Shown here piece by piece: positions 7,239 through 14,587 of a stretch of DNA of 20,127 nt (positions within the stretch are counted from its first letter, which is position 1; each line of letters begins with the position of its first letter). The notes under the pieces are model-generated. The model was not told the DNA's origin and did no database searches. It was given only the letters and a program-made list of their open reading frames with translations. The DNA is taken from the NCBI RefSeq assembly GCF_938018035.1, contig NZ_CALIJF010000006.1, forward strand, positions 1-20,127. Direction: 5' to 3'. The stretch is from an uncultured Campylobacter sp. GTDB taxonomy: Bacteria; Campylobacterota; Campylobacteria; Campylobacterales; Campylobacteraceae. The position numbers were made by a program, and so were the translations under genes.

Positions 7239-9119
7239 CTAGCTCTCGATATAGGTTTTTAGTTTGCGGCCGATCTTTGGGTGTTTTAGCTTTTTGATCG
7301 CCGAGCTTTCGATCTGGCGGACGCGCTCGCGAGTGATGTTGAGCTCCTTGCCGATCTCTTCAAGCGTGCGGTCGCTCTCGTCGTCAAGCAGTCCGAATCG
7401 CATGCGGATCACCGTGCGCTCGCGGTCGTTGAGCTGTTCTAAGATATCGTCGATCTGTTCTTTGAGATCGGATTTTAAAATTTGCTCGATCGGCGAAACC
7501 GAGCTTTTGTCCTCGACGAAATCGCCGAATTTGCCGTCGTCCTCGTTTCCGATCGGCGCTTCTAGGCTGATCGGCTCCTTTGTGATTTTGATGACCTGCT
7601 TTACCTTATCGACGCTAAGGCCCACCTCTTGCGCGATGACGTTGATATCGGGCTCCTTACCGCCTTCTTGCATATATTTGCGCGTGATTTTATTAATTCG
7701 ATTTATCGTCTCGATCATATGGATCGGGATTCGGATCGTGCGAGCTTGATCGGCGATGGCACGCGAGATTGCTTGGCGGATCCACCATGTCGCGTATGTC
7801 GAAAATTTATAGCCGCGCTTGTATTCAAATTTATCCACAGCCTTCATAAGCCCGATGTTACCCTCCTGGATGAGGTCTAAAAACGGCAGTCCGCGGTTGG
7901 TGTAGCGCTTAGCGATGGAGACGACCAGGCGCAGGTTAGATTTCGCCATGCGCGCCTTTGCGTTATCGCTGATGCGCTTGCCGCGCTTGATCTGCTCTAA
8001 AATTTCTTTCAGCCGCTCGGGCTCGAGATTAAAGCTTTTTTTGCTCGCCTCTTTGGTTAAAAAAAGCTTTTTTATATCGACATATGTCGAGACCATCGTA
8101 GCTTCCGGCACGCGCGCGATGATGTCGTCTTTGCTAAGCTTTGTGATATCTTTTAGGATTTTTTTGTGGTTTTCGCGCAGTTCGGCGCTAAACATCGGCA
8201 GCTTGTATTCCAGGCGTTTGAGCTCCTTTTCGAAGCCCTCGTCGCTTTTTAGCGCGGTCTCCATCGATTTTACGATCTCGGTGATGAGCTTGCTAGTTGG
8301 GCCCAGATCCATGAGTTTTTCTTTTAAAATTTTCTTTTTAAACGCCAAGTTCAGCTTCGATAAAATTCCTTTGCTCTGCTTAATCGCTTCGGCGTTTTTC
8401 TCGGCAAATTTCATCCAGTCCTTTTTAGCTTTTTCGAGAGCCTTGAAGCTTTCGATGACCTTTAGAGCGCGCTTATCGTTCTTTCTAGAGCGCTTTTGCT
8501 TCGCCTCGTCCGCGCTCTCCTCATCCTCCTCGTCGTCGTAATCCTCCTCCGATAGTTCCTCTTCGTCCTCCTCTTCACCCTCTTCGTCGCTGTCGTCAAA
8601 GCTCTTGAAAAGCTCCTTGACACGGCGTTCGCGGTTGATGAGCGGCTCTTTATAGTCTAAAATGAAGTCTATTAAGTACGGCACCGAGCAAAACGCGTCG
8701 ATGATGATGTCCTCGCCGAGCTCGATTTTTTTGCTGATCTCGATCTCTTCTTCTTTCGTCAGCAGCGGGATCTGTCCCATTTCGCGCAGATACATCCGCA
8801 CGGGGCTGTCAGAACGACTCCACTCCAAAAGCTCGACGTCGCTGGATAGGTCAAACTCCTCGTCCCAGCCCTCGTCCAGCAGCCTTTTTTGCGTCGCCTC
8901 TTTGAGTTTCGCGTCCTCTAAATTTTTGATTTTGGAGATTTCTGCGGCGGAGATCAGCTCGACATCAAATTTTTTCGTAAGCGCTTCGACCTTCTTAACG
9001 GCCGTCGCGGTGGGGGCTTTATCGAAAAATTTTATCAGTCTTTCGTAGGTGATGTAGCTTTTTTGATTTTCGTCGAAGAACTGCTCGATGGGCGTTAAGG
9101 CGTCTTTTGGGCTCGCCAT
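7239..9119 (-). CDS. rpoD: RNA polymerase sigma factor RpoD (sigma-70)
   Basis: This is the housekeeping sigma factor that directs core RNA polymerase to -10/-35 promoters. Its 626 residues show region 1.1 (about 1-80) and region 1.2 (SDSPVRMYLREMGQIPLL, 103-120). A strongly acidic stretch in the non-conserved region (about 175-204) is followed by Lys/Arg-rich helices. Region 2 begins at NLRLVVSIAKRY (395), with the -10 melting and recognition helix FSTYATWWIRQAISRA (445-460 core). Region 3 follows, and region 4.2 is TLEEIGKELNITRERVRQIE (585-604). The ATG at 9119 follows AAGGAG on the minus strand. A TATAAT box sits about 45 bp upstream. Its composition matches a resident gene. Confidence 0.98.
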   Translation of the reverse strand: MASPKDALTPIEQFFDENQKSYITYERLIKFFDKAPTATAVKKVEALTKKFDVELISAAEISKIKNLEDAKLKEATQKRLLDEGWDEEFDLSSDVELLEWSRSDSPVRMYLREMGQIPLLTKEEEIEISKKIELGEDIIIDAFCSVPYLIDFILDYKEPLINRERRVKELFKSFDDSDEEGEEEDEEELSEEDYDDEEDEESADEAKQKRSRKNDKRALKVIESFKALEKAKKDWMKFAEKNAEAIKQSKGILSKLNLAFKKKILKEKLMDLGPTSKLITEIVKSMETALKSDEGFEKELKRLEYKLPMFSAELRENHKKILKDITKLSKDDIIARVPEATMVSTYVDIKKLFLTKEASKKSFNLEPERLKEILEQIKRGKRISDNAKARMAKSNLRLVVSIAKRYTNRGLPFLDLIQEGNIGLMKAVDKFEYKRGYKFSTYATWWIRQAISRAIADQARTIRIPIHMIETINRINKITRKYMQEGGKEPDINVIAQEVGLSVDKVKQVIKITKEPISLEAPIGNEDDGKFGDFVEDKSSVSPIEQILKSDLKEQIDDILEQLNDRERTVIRMRFGLLDDESDRTLEEIGKELNITRERVRQIESSAIKKLKHPKIGRKLKTYIES

Positions 9120-9162
9120 AAAATCTCCTTGTGTCGTTGTGTATTTGGTTTTGGAAAATCGG

Positions 9163-9168
9163 ATTATA
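9163..9168 (-). promoter_or_regulatory. rpoD -10 box
   Basis: On the minus strand this reads TATAAT. It predicts a transcript start near 9155 and a leader of about 35 bases carrying the AAGGAG site. A consensus -35 is not evident, as is usual for Campylobacter sigma-70 promoters. Confidence 0.6.
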
Positions 9169-9488
9169 CCGAAACGCTCTTTATTTTTGCTTATATGCGG
9201 CGCAAATACTCTAAATCTAATGATTTTTCAAATTCAAGGGTCTAGGCCAAATTTTAAAATTTGAGTTATATTTTTAGCTAAATTTAAGGCTACTCGCTAA
9301 ATTTCGCACTTCAAAAAATGCAAAACCGACGAGCCGCAATTCCGCTTCCTTTGCGCTGTCGCTTTAAAATTTAACGCTTCCGCACTTTCTATTTCTACGG
9401 CTTTGCGTTTAAATTTAGCCCTAAATTTCAAACGAGGAATTCCGCCCTCATATCGGAGCGATTGAGCGGATTTTAATAAATTTGTCGG

Positions 9489-9494
9489 TAAAAT
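9489..9494 (+). promoter_or_regulatory. candidate leuD operon -10 box
   Basis: TAAAAT followed by CGC lies 32 bp before the leuD ATG. The same string TAAAATCGC recurs at 13797 ahead of the next gene run, which supports reading both as promoter cores. Confidence 0.4.
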
Positions 9495-9526
9495 CGCGCA
9501 TCTATTTTAAAATTTAAGGCGGAAAT

Positions 9527-10009
9527 ATGGCAAAAGTATGGAAATTCGGCGATGATATCGACACCGACATCATTATCGCGGCGCGCTACCTAAACACTTC
9601 CGATGCGGCGGTGCTTGCGACGCATATCATGGAGGATGCGGATAGGGATTTTTCGTCCAAAATCGCTCGCGGCGACATCATCGTAGCGGGGAAAAATTTC
9701 GGCTGCGGCAGCTCGCGCGAGCACGCTCCGATGGCGCTTAAGGCCGCCGGAATTTCATGCGTGATCGCAAAAAACTTCGCTAGGATTTTTTATCGAAACA
9801 GCTTCAACACGGGCTTTTTGATCCTCGAATGCGACGAGACGGATAAGATCGCGCAGGGCGACGAGCTTAGCATCGATCTAAAGGGCGGCATAATTAAAAA
9901 TTTAACTCAAAAGACGCAGTATAAATTCGGCGCGATCCCCGAGTTTATGCAAAAGCTCCTCGATGCCGGCGGAGCGATAAATTATGCAAAAACAAAGATA
10001 AACTTGTAA
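9527..10009 (+). CDS. leuD: 3-isopropylmalate dehydratase small subunit
   Basis: LeuD pairs with the iron-sulfur subunit LeuC to isomerise 2-isopropylmalate to 3-isopropylmalate in leucine biosynthesis. The 160-residue form is the short type found in many Campylobacterota and archaea rather than the roughly 200-residue enterobacterial form. Visible are DDIDTD (9-14), YLNTSD (21-26), the swivel-domain substrate loop FGCGSSREHAP (58-68) and KNFARIFYRN (82-91). The ATG follows AAGG at a 7-base spacing. leuB follows after 9 bp. leuC and leuA are not in this window, so the partner subunit must be encoded elsewhere. Confidence 0.95.
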   Translation: MAKVWKFGDDIDTDIIIAARYLNTSDAAVLATHIMEDADRDFSSKIARGDIIVAGKNFGCGSSREHAPMALKAAGISCVIAKNFARIFYRNSFNTGFLILECDETDKIAQGDELSIDLKGGIIKNLTQKTQYKFGAIPEFMQKLLDAGGAINYAKTKINL

Positions 10010-10018
10010 GGAATTTGG

Positions 10019-11089
10019 ATGAAAAAATACGACGTATGCGTGATAAAAGGCGACGGAATCGGCCCTGAGATCATTGAAGAAGCGATCAAGGTGCTCGATG
10101 CCGTAAGCCATAAATTTAATTTTGAGCTAAATTTTGACTACCGCTTGATGGGCGGTGCGGCGATCGATATTATGGGCGTTCCGCTTCCGGATGAAACGCT
10201 AAATACCGCTAAATCGAGCGACGCGGTGCTTTTCGGTGCGATCGGCGGCGCTAAATGGGACGGTTTGCCGCGCGAACTGCGCCCAGAAAGCGGACTGCTA
10301 AAAATTCGCAAAGAGCTTGGGGCGTTTGCAAATTTGCGTCCTGCGATGATTTTTGATGAGCTGATAAACGCTTCGACGCTAAAGCCGGAGATCATCAAAG
10401 GCGTCGATATAATGGTGGTGCGCGAGCTTACGGGCGGGATTTATTTCGGGCAGCCGCGCGTTAAAAACGAAAAGGATGCGCTAAATACGATGTGCTACAA
10501 CGCCGCCGAGATCGAGCGCGTGGCTAAGGTCGCGTTTGAGGCCGCGCTTTTGCGAAACAAAAAGATAACGCTCGTAGATAAGGCCAACGTGCTTGAAACA
10601 AGCCAGCTGTGGCGCGAGGTCGTAAGCGGGCTAGCCAAAAATTATGCAGGGATAAATTTGGAGTTTATGTACGTCGATAACGCCGCGATGCAGCTCGTGC
10701 GGGCGCCTGCGCAGTTCGACGTGATTTTGACGGAGAATTTATTCGGCGATATTTTAAGCGACGAAGCGAGTATGATCTGCGGCTCGATCGGGCTGCTTCC
10801 GAGTGCGAGCATCGGCGGCAAGGTAGGCATCTATGAGCCGATCCACGGCAGTGCGCCCGACATCGCGGGACAGGGCATCGCAAACCCGATCGCTACGATC
10901 TTAAGCGCTGCGATGATGCTAAAATACGCATTCGGCGAAAATGAGGCCGCAGCGGCGATCGAAAGCGCCGTACGCGCCGTGCTTCGCGATGGATACCGCA
11001 CCAAGGATATCGCGCAGTACGATGCCAAAGAAATTTGCTCGACTGCAGAGATCGGCTCGATCATCGCAGATTACGCGGCTAAGGCTTAG
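10019..11089 (+). CDS. leuB: 3-isopropylmalate dehydrogenase
   Basis: This NAD-dependent enzyme oxidatively decarboxylates 3-isopropylmalate to 2-oxoisocaproate, the third step of leucine synthesis. The 356 residues match the family length. Visible are GDGIGPEI (11-18) and the substrate arginines Arg97, Arg107 and Arg135. The catalytic Tyr142 lies in GGIYFGQPR and Lys188 in LVDKANVL. The metal-binding aspartates are Asp220 (VDNAAMQL), Asp244 and Asp248 (NLFGDILSD), and the NAD loop is EPIHGSAPDIAGQGIANP. Its ribosome-binding site TAAGGA overlaps the leuD stop codon, so it is almost certainly co-translated with leuD. Its own stop overlaps the ribosome-binding site of the next gene. Confidence 0.97.
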   Translation: MKKYDVCVIKGDGIGPEIIEEAIKVLDAVSHKFNFELNFDYRLMGGAAIDIMGVPLPDETLNTAKSSDAVLFGAIGGAKWDGLPRELRPESGLLKIRKELGAFANLRPAMIFDELINASTLKPEIIKGVDIMVVRELTGGIYFGQPRVKNEKDALNTMCYNAAEIERVAKVAFEAALLRNKKITLVDKANVLETSQLWREVVSGLAKNYAGINLEFMYVDNAAMQLVRAPAQFDVILTENLFGDILSDEASMICGSIGLLPSASIGGKVGIYEPIHGSAPDIAGQGIANPIATILSAAMMLKYAFGENEAAAAIESAVRAVLRDGYRTKDIAQYDAKEICSTAEIGSIIADYAAKA

Positions 11090-11092
11090 GAG
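11088..11092 (+). promoter_or_regulatory. ribosome-binding site that sets a TTG start
   Basis: AGGAG overlaps the leuB TAG stop and lies exactly 6 bases before the TTG at 11099. This supports TTG as the start of the next gene rather than the in-frame ATG at 11123. Confidence 0.65.
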
Positions 11093-11098
11093 CTAGCT

Positions 11099-11341
11099 TT
11101 GAATGGCGCACTAGCATACGCTATGGAGCTTGAGAAAAAAGGCGATATCTACGGCGCAATGCGGATTTGCCGCGGTATTTTACGCGATAATCCGCAAGAT
11201 GGCGATGCGGCGGTGCTTTTTGCGCGGCTAAATTTAAATCATCGAGTAAGCTCGGGCGTCAATATGGCGATGCTGGAGCGCTTTTTTAGCGTCGATGCAC
11301 GCAAACAAGCGGAATTTAAGAGGTGGCTAATTGATGTATGA
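11099..11341 (+). CDS. small TPR-like protein of unknown function
   Basis: An 80-residue protein. Residues 2-45 resemble a single tetratricopeptide-type helical pair (ALAYAMELEKKGDIYGAMRICRGIL, then DNPQDGDAAVLFARL), with the usual small and large residues in place. The remainder is a basic and acidic helix. There is no signal peptide or membrane segment, so it is probably cytosolic and may mediate protein contacts. It starts with TTG, backed by AGGAG at 6 bases. Its end overlaps the CiaD-like ATG by 8 bp (11334-11341), so translation of the two is probably coupled. No catalytic function is suggested. Confidence 0.75.
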   Translation: MNGALAYAMELEKKGDIYGAMRICRGILRDNPQDGDAAVLFARLNLNHRVSSGVNMAMLERFFSVDARKQAEFKRWLIDV

Positions 11342-12698
11342 AAATGAACTAGAAGATATCATCGAAGCAGTCAATGAGATGAAAGCGCAAAAGCGCGCGC
11401 AAGATTTGACGGCGCAGCAAGAGGGGGCTGTGAATGCAAACAGCACTGAAGCAGGAGCGCAGGCTTCGCAGGATGCTTTAAGCCCCGCTTCTTTTGCGCC
11501 AGATCCCATTGCACCTGGCGCCTTAAATTCTACATCTGCACCGGATATCGCTTCATCAAACGCGCAAAATTTCACTTCCTTAGATACTAAAAATTCCACT
11601 TCGCGCTTTGTTTCATCGGACGCTTTAAATTCCGCCCTAGATCGTTCAAATGCCCTTGCACGCAAGAGCTCTGCGCCTAGCGGCGTGGAATTTGCAGCGG
11701 ACGCTACTTTAAAAAAATCTGCCGCAAAAGATGAAAATTTTACTTTTTCCAGCGAGGAGAATTTTAAAAACTCTGATCTTACAGGCGGTCAAAATTCTGC
11801 GGCTTCCGCCTCTCTAAACGGAGAGAATTTTAAAAATTCTGCTTCTGCAAGCGGCAAAAATTCTGCAAATTCAACCTTTGCAAGCGATGAAATTTTAAAA
11901 AGCTCCACCGCAAAATTTGACGAAAGCTTTCGTGATTTATCGGGCATCGCAGGCGAAATTTACGATAGTCTAGGCAGCGATATGAATGGGTTTGTTTCGC
12001 CGCAAAGCAGGGACACAAGCATACCGCGAAGCTCTGCCGAAAGTAAAGATTTTGAATTAGCGCTAAATTCTACGAATGACGACTCCCAAAGTGAGCAAGA
12101 TTTGACGCCTCGTATTTTAGGCGCGCATTTTAAGGAGCTAAGCAATGACGATTTTGGGTCTGGCTCTGATTTCAAAGAAAACGAAGCTGACGATTATTTC
12201 GGTACGGCGCATTCTAAAAAGCAGGATTTAGCGTCGCTTCAAGCTCAAAATTCCGCCGCGCTAGAGATCCGAAATGCTGCCACGCGCCAGCAAAATTTCG
12301 TTTCGCAGCCGCAGAATTTTACGATCCCTGGGGTGCGAGACGATGAGCTCGCCACGCCGCAGCTTCGCAATTCTGCCGCACAGGATATGCAAGCGGAAAG
12401 TTTTGCCTCTTATGGTGCTCAAAATTCCGCCCTGCACCAGCCCGAGGAAGCGCGACACCTTGGGGCCGCGAGACAACCTCAAGCGGGTGACAAATCAAAA
12501 TATCTCACAAATGCAGATTTTAAAATTTCAAGCGAAGCGGAGTTTTTGAGCGCGATAAAAGAGCGGATTTTAGTGCTTTTTGAGGGGCTGAACGCTTTTG
12601 AGAAGGGCGATTTGAACGCGCGTGTGGAGCTAAATTTAAAATTTATGGAATTTTTGCTTGCAAGTATCGAAAACCGACTTGAAAATCTATCAAAATGA
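11334..12698 (+). CDS. CiaD-like domain protein with expanded low-complexity linker
   Basis: The 454-residue product has a short conserved-looking N-terminus (MYENELEDIIEAVNEMKAQKRAQ) and a C-terminal helical domain of about 65 residues including ERILVLFEGLNAF and ELNLKFMEFLLASIENRL. Between them lie some 360 residues rich in Asn, Ser, Ala and Phe. From memory, C. jejuni CiaD (Cj0788), a type III-exported effector of host signalling, lies directly upstream of cca and is much shorter. Position and the C-terminal helices suggest this is its counterpart, and the role is inferred. The linker contains 11-residue repeats and about 20 RAATTY sites. The ATG at 11334 follows AAGAGG; an adjacent TTG at 11331 is in frame. 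No signal peptide is present. It overlaps cca by 41 bp. Confidence 0.7.
   Translation: MYENELEDIIEAVNEMKAQKRAQDLTAQQEGAVNANSTEAGAQASQDALSPASFAPDPIAPGALNSTSAPDIASSNAQNFTSLDTKNSTSRFVSSDALNSALDRSNALARKSSAPSGVEFAADATLKKSAAKDENFTFSSEENFKNSDLTGGQNSAASASLNGENFKNSASASGKNSANSTFASDEILKSSTAKFDESFRDLSGIAGEIYDSLGSDMNGFVSPQSRDTSIPRSSAESKDFELALNSTNDDSQSEQDLTPRILGAHFKELSNDDFGSGSDFKENEADDYFGTAHSKKQDLASLQAQNSAALEIRNAATRQQNFVSQPQNFTIPGVRDDELATPQLRNSAAQDMQAESFASYGAQNSALHQPEEARHLGAARQPQAGDKSKYLTNADFKISSEAEFLSAIKERILVLFEGLNAFEKGDLNARVELNLKFMEFLLASIENRLENLSK
11760..11924 (+). repeat. 33-bp (11-residue) tandem repeats in the CiaD-like linker
   Basis: Five consecutive 11-residue units cover residues 143-197: NFKNSDLTGGQ, NSAASASLNGE, NFKNSASASGK, NSANSTFASDE and ILKSSTAKFDE. 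Units one and three are the closest pair, 66 bp apart. Each unit begins at or next to an RAATTY hexamer (11759, 11792, 11825, 11858, 11890). Confidence 0.65.
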
Positions 12699-13779
12699 CG
12701 ATTTCATCGCGCTTTTAGATTATCTTAAAAAATTTAGCTCGCGTATCTATCTAGTAGGCGGTTGCGTGCGCGATCATTTTTTGGGGCGGGCGAGCGCTGA
12801 TGTGGATGTGGAGCTTTACGATGTGGATCCGCACCGCTTCGAGCAAATTATGCAAGACTTCGGCGCACAGGGCGTCGGCAAAAGCTACTTCGTCTATAAA
12901 TATAAAAATTTCGATGTTTCGCTTCCGCGCACCGAGAGTAAGACTGGCATCGGACACAAGGGCTTTAGTGTCGCTTTGGCTACGGACGAACATGAGGCTA
13001 GCAGGCGGCGCGATTTTACGATCAATGCGATGATGATAGACGCTATAAGCGGTAAAGTGCTCGATTTTTACGGCGGGCTTGCGGATCTGCGCGCGCGTAT
13101 TTTGCGAGTGGTCGATCCGCACACTTTCGTGGAGGATAGCTTGCGCGTATATCGCGCGGTGCAGTTTGCCGCAAGATTTGAGCTTCGCGCCGAGCCTCGC
13201 ACCTTAGAGCTCATGCGTAGTATCGACGTTAGCGATCTTAGTTGCGAGCGCGTTAAAGCAGAGCTGATTAAATTTTTCCGTGCACCTATGCACCGATATG
13301 GGATGATGCTAATGCAAGAGCTAGAGCTTTACGAGCGGGTTTTTGGATTGCGGATTGATACGCGTACGCACGAGCGACTGATGCAATTCATAGAGCGCGG
13401 CGAATCTTTCGTAAGAAATGAAATGTTTTTTTTATACGCGTTTTTGAATTTTTTAGGATTAGATAAAGATAAAATTTTAAAGAATTTAGGGCTAAATTCT
13501 CTTTATAAAAGGCTACTTAGCGAGCCGTTTTTTAAGCGGGTAAGCGACGAGCGACTATGTAAAATCGCTCTAAAAATGCCGCTTAAGCAGTGGCTCGGGC
13601 TATATTGTAAAGGTAGGGTGCAAGCGGCAAAGCGGCTTGGGATTTGGGATAAGAAATTTAAGAGCTTGATTTGCGCTGCGGATGTCGCTCGCAACCTGCG
13701 CGGCGCTGCGATCGGCAAGGAGATCGAGAGGCTGCAAGAAGCGGAGATTAGGGCGTTTGTAGCGGCTTTAAAAGCGTAA
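12658..13779 (+). CDS. cca: CCA tRNA nucleotidyltransferase / poly(A) polymerase family
   Basis: A class II nucleotidyltransferase that adds or repairs the 3' CCA end of tRNAs. Motifs run in the expected order: LVGGCVRDHFLG (32-43), the metal-binding DVD (48-50), DVSLPRTESKTGIGHKGFSV (86-105), RRRDFTINAMMID (116-128) and EDSLRVYRAVQFAARF (159-174). A helical body follows, giving 373 residues in total. The start is uncertain. The frame can begin at TTG 12658 or TTG 12679, both inside the end of the CiaD-like gene, and neither has a strong ribosome-binding site, so translation is probably coupled. The family also includes A-adding and CC-adding specialists and poly(A) polymerases, and sequence alone does not settle the specificity. 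Confidence 0.9.
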   Translation: MQVSKTDLKIYQNDDFIALLDYLKKFSSRIYLVGGCVRDHFLGRASADVDVELYDVDPHRFEQIMQDFGAQGVGKSYFVYKYKNFDVSLPRTESKTGIGHKGFSVALATDEHEASRRRDFTINAMMIDAISGKVLDFYGGLADLRARILRVVDPHTFVEDSLRVYRAVQFAARFELRAEPRTLELMRSIDVSDLSCERVKAELIKFFRAPMHRYGMMLMQELELYERVFGLRIDTRTHERLMQFIERGESFVRNEMFFLYAFLNFLGLDKDKILKNLGLNSLYKRLLSEPFFKRVSDERLCKIALKMPLKQWLGLYCKGRVQAAKRLGIWDKKFKSLICAADVARNLRGAAIGKEIERLQEAEIRAFVAALKA

Positions 13780-13796
13780 ATTTAGAGAGATTTTTG

Positions 13797-13802
13797 TAAA
13801 AT
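13797..13802 (+). promoter_or_regulatory. candidate -10 box for the trmL-glyS gene run
   Basis: TAAAAT, preceded by TG at 13795-13796 without the usual one-base gap and followed by CGCC, sits in the 49-bp gap after cca. A start near 13809 would give a 20-base leader carrying AGGAG (13816-13820) before the ATG at 13829. The TAAAATCGC string is shared with the leuD promoter candidate. Confidence 0.45.
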
Positions 13803-13828
13803 CGCCGTTTTATTTAGGAGCTAGTTTT

Positions 13829-14587
13829 ATGAAAAAATTCTATCGTCGCGACGAAATTTACGCGTTTTGCAAGAATGCTGCGTCTTTGCAAAAGTGCGCT
13901 TTTTGCTTTGATCGCAGGCGAAATCTCATGATTTTTACTGCGCGAAATTTTATCTTTTGCGATGAGCGAAATTTAAATTTTTGCGGCGTAAAATTTCATA
14001 GCGAAAAGCTTGGCCCAGTAGAATTTTATGACGTGGAATTTTACCTATTAAAATTTCATCCATCGTGCCGCCACTCTGAAAAAGCCCAAGAGGCGAAGTT
14101 TTATGGATCGAGAGAATTTCGCATATCGCATCGCTGCGGCGAGAAATTATACGAGCCGTGCAGCAGCGATGCGGAATTTCACGGCTCGCATTGCAGCGAG
14201 ATGAAATTTTGCGGATTAGGACATCTTGGCACAAAATCTCACAGCCTGCGTCATATTAAACGTATTAAAGCAAAATTTAGCGAGCCGTATTGCGCGTCCT
14301 GTGCTATGGGAGTAGCTGCCTCGGCGCACCGCATAAGAACAAAAGAGACGTATCGTTGTGAGGAGAGATCTGATGCCTTGCAGCATCGCAAAATCATGAA
14401 TCTAAATTTTACTTCACAGAATTTCAAATTATGGAATTTTGCCCATTTAAATTTGCAAGGCTTTACTGCGCGAAATCCCAAGCCGCGTAATTTAGCTTTT
14501 CGAAATTCTAAATCTCAAAACTTTGCCTCGCGGAATTTTAAATTGCAAAATTCTGCTCATGCAAAATCGGTGATTTTTGATGTTTAA
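13829..14587 (+). CDS. pentad-periodic ORF of unknown function ahead of trmL
   Basis: A 252-codon frame with an ATG, an AGGAG site 8 bases upstream and a candidate promoter. Its sequence is dominated by residue pairs NF, EF or KF at multiples of five residues. An early part includes NLMIF TARNF, GPVEF YDVEF YLLKF. A late part (193-246) reads NFTSQ NFKLW NFAHL and so on. This resembles the (D/N)(L/F) spacing of pentapeptide-repeat beta-helix proteins but lacks their usual Ala. It also has 13 Cys and many His. At the DNA level each pair is an RAATTY hexamer, with 20 in 759 bp and many exactly 15 bp apart. It may be a real protein, or a repeat array kept open so that ribosomes reach trmL, whose start it overlaps by 8 bp. 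Confidence 0.5.
   Translation: MKKFYRRDEIYAFCKNAASLQKCAFCFDRRRNLMIFTARNFIFCDERNLNFCGVKFHSEKLGPVEFYDVEFYLLKFHPSCRHSEKAQEAKFYGSREFRISHRCGEKLYEPCSSDAEFHGSHCSEMKFCGLGHLGTKSHSLRHIKRIKAKFSEPYCASCAMGVAASAHRIRTKETYRCEERSDALQHRKIMNLNFTSQNFKLWNFAHLNLQGFTARNPKPRNLAFRNSKSQNFASRNFKLQNSAHAKSVIFDV

Larger units (their letters stand above)
9120..9526. other. divergent rpoD/leuD intergenic region
   Basis: These 407 bp separate minus-strand rpoD from plus-strand leuD. They hold the rpoD -10 box (9163-9168), a candidate leuD -10 box (9489-9494) and several AAATTT hexamers in the middle. No gene is seen. I found no leucine-rich leader peptide or attenuator ahead of leuD. Confidence 0.6.

Noticed and set aside
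7915..8541. 208-codon plus-strand frame opposite rpoD
   Set aside because: It is the reverse complement of rpoD coding sequence. Its Ser/Leu/Phe-rich product mirrors the Lys/Glu-rich sigma factor.
14341..14392. Peptide CEERSDAL resembling a short dispersed element seen translated in many bacterial genomes
   Set aside because: Only one copy, with a weak DNA match by eye. It may be chance within a low-complexity ORF.
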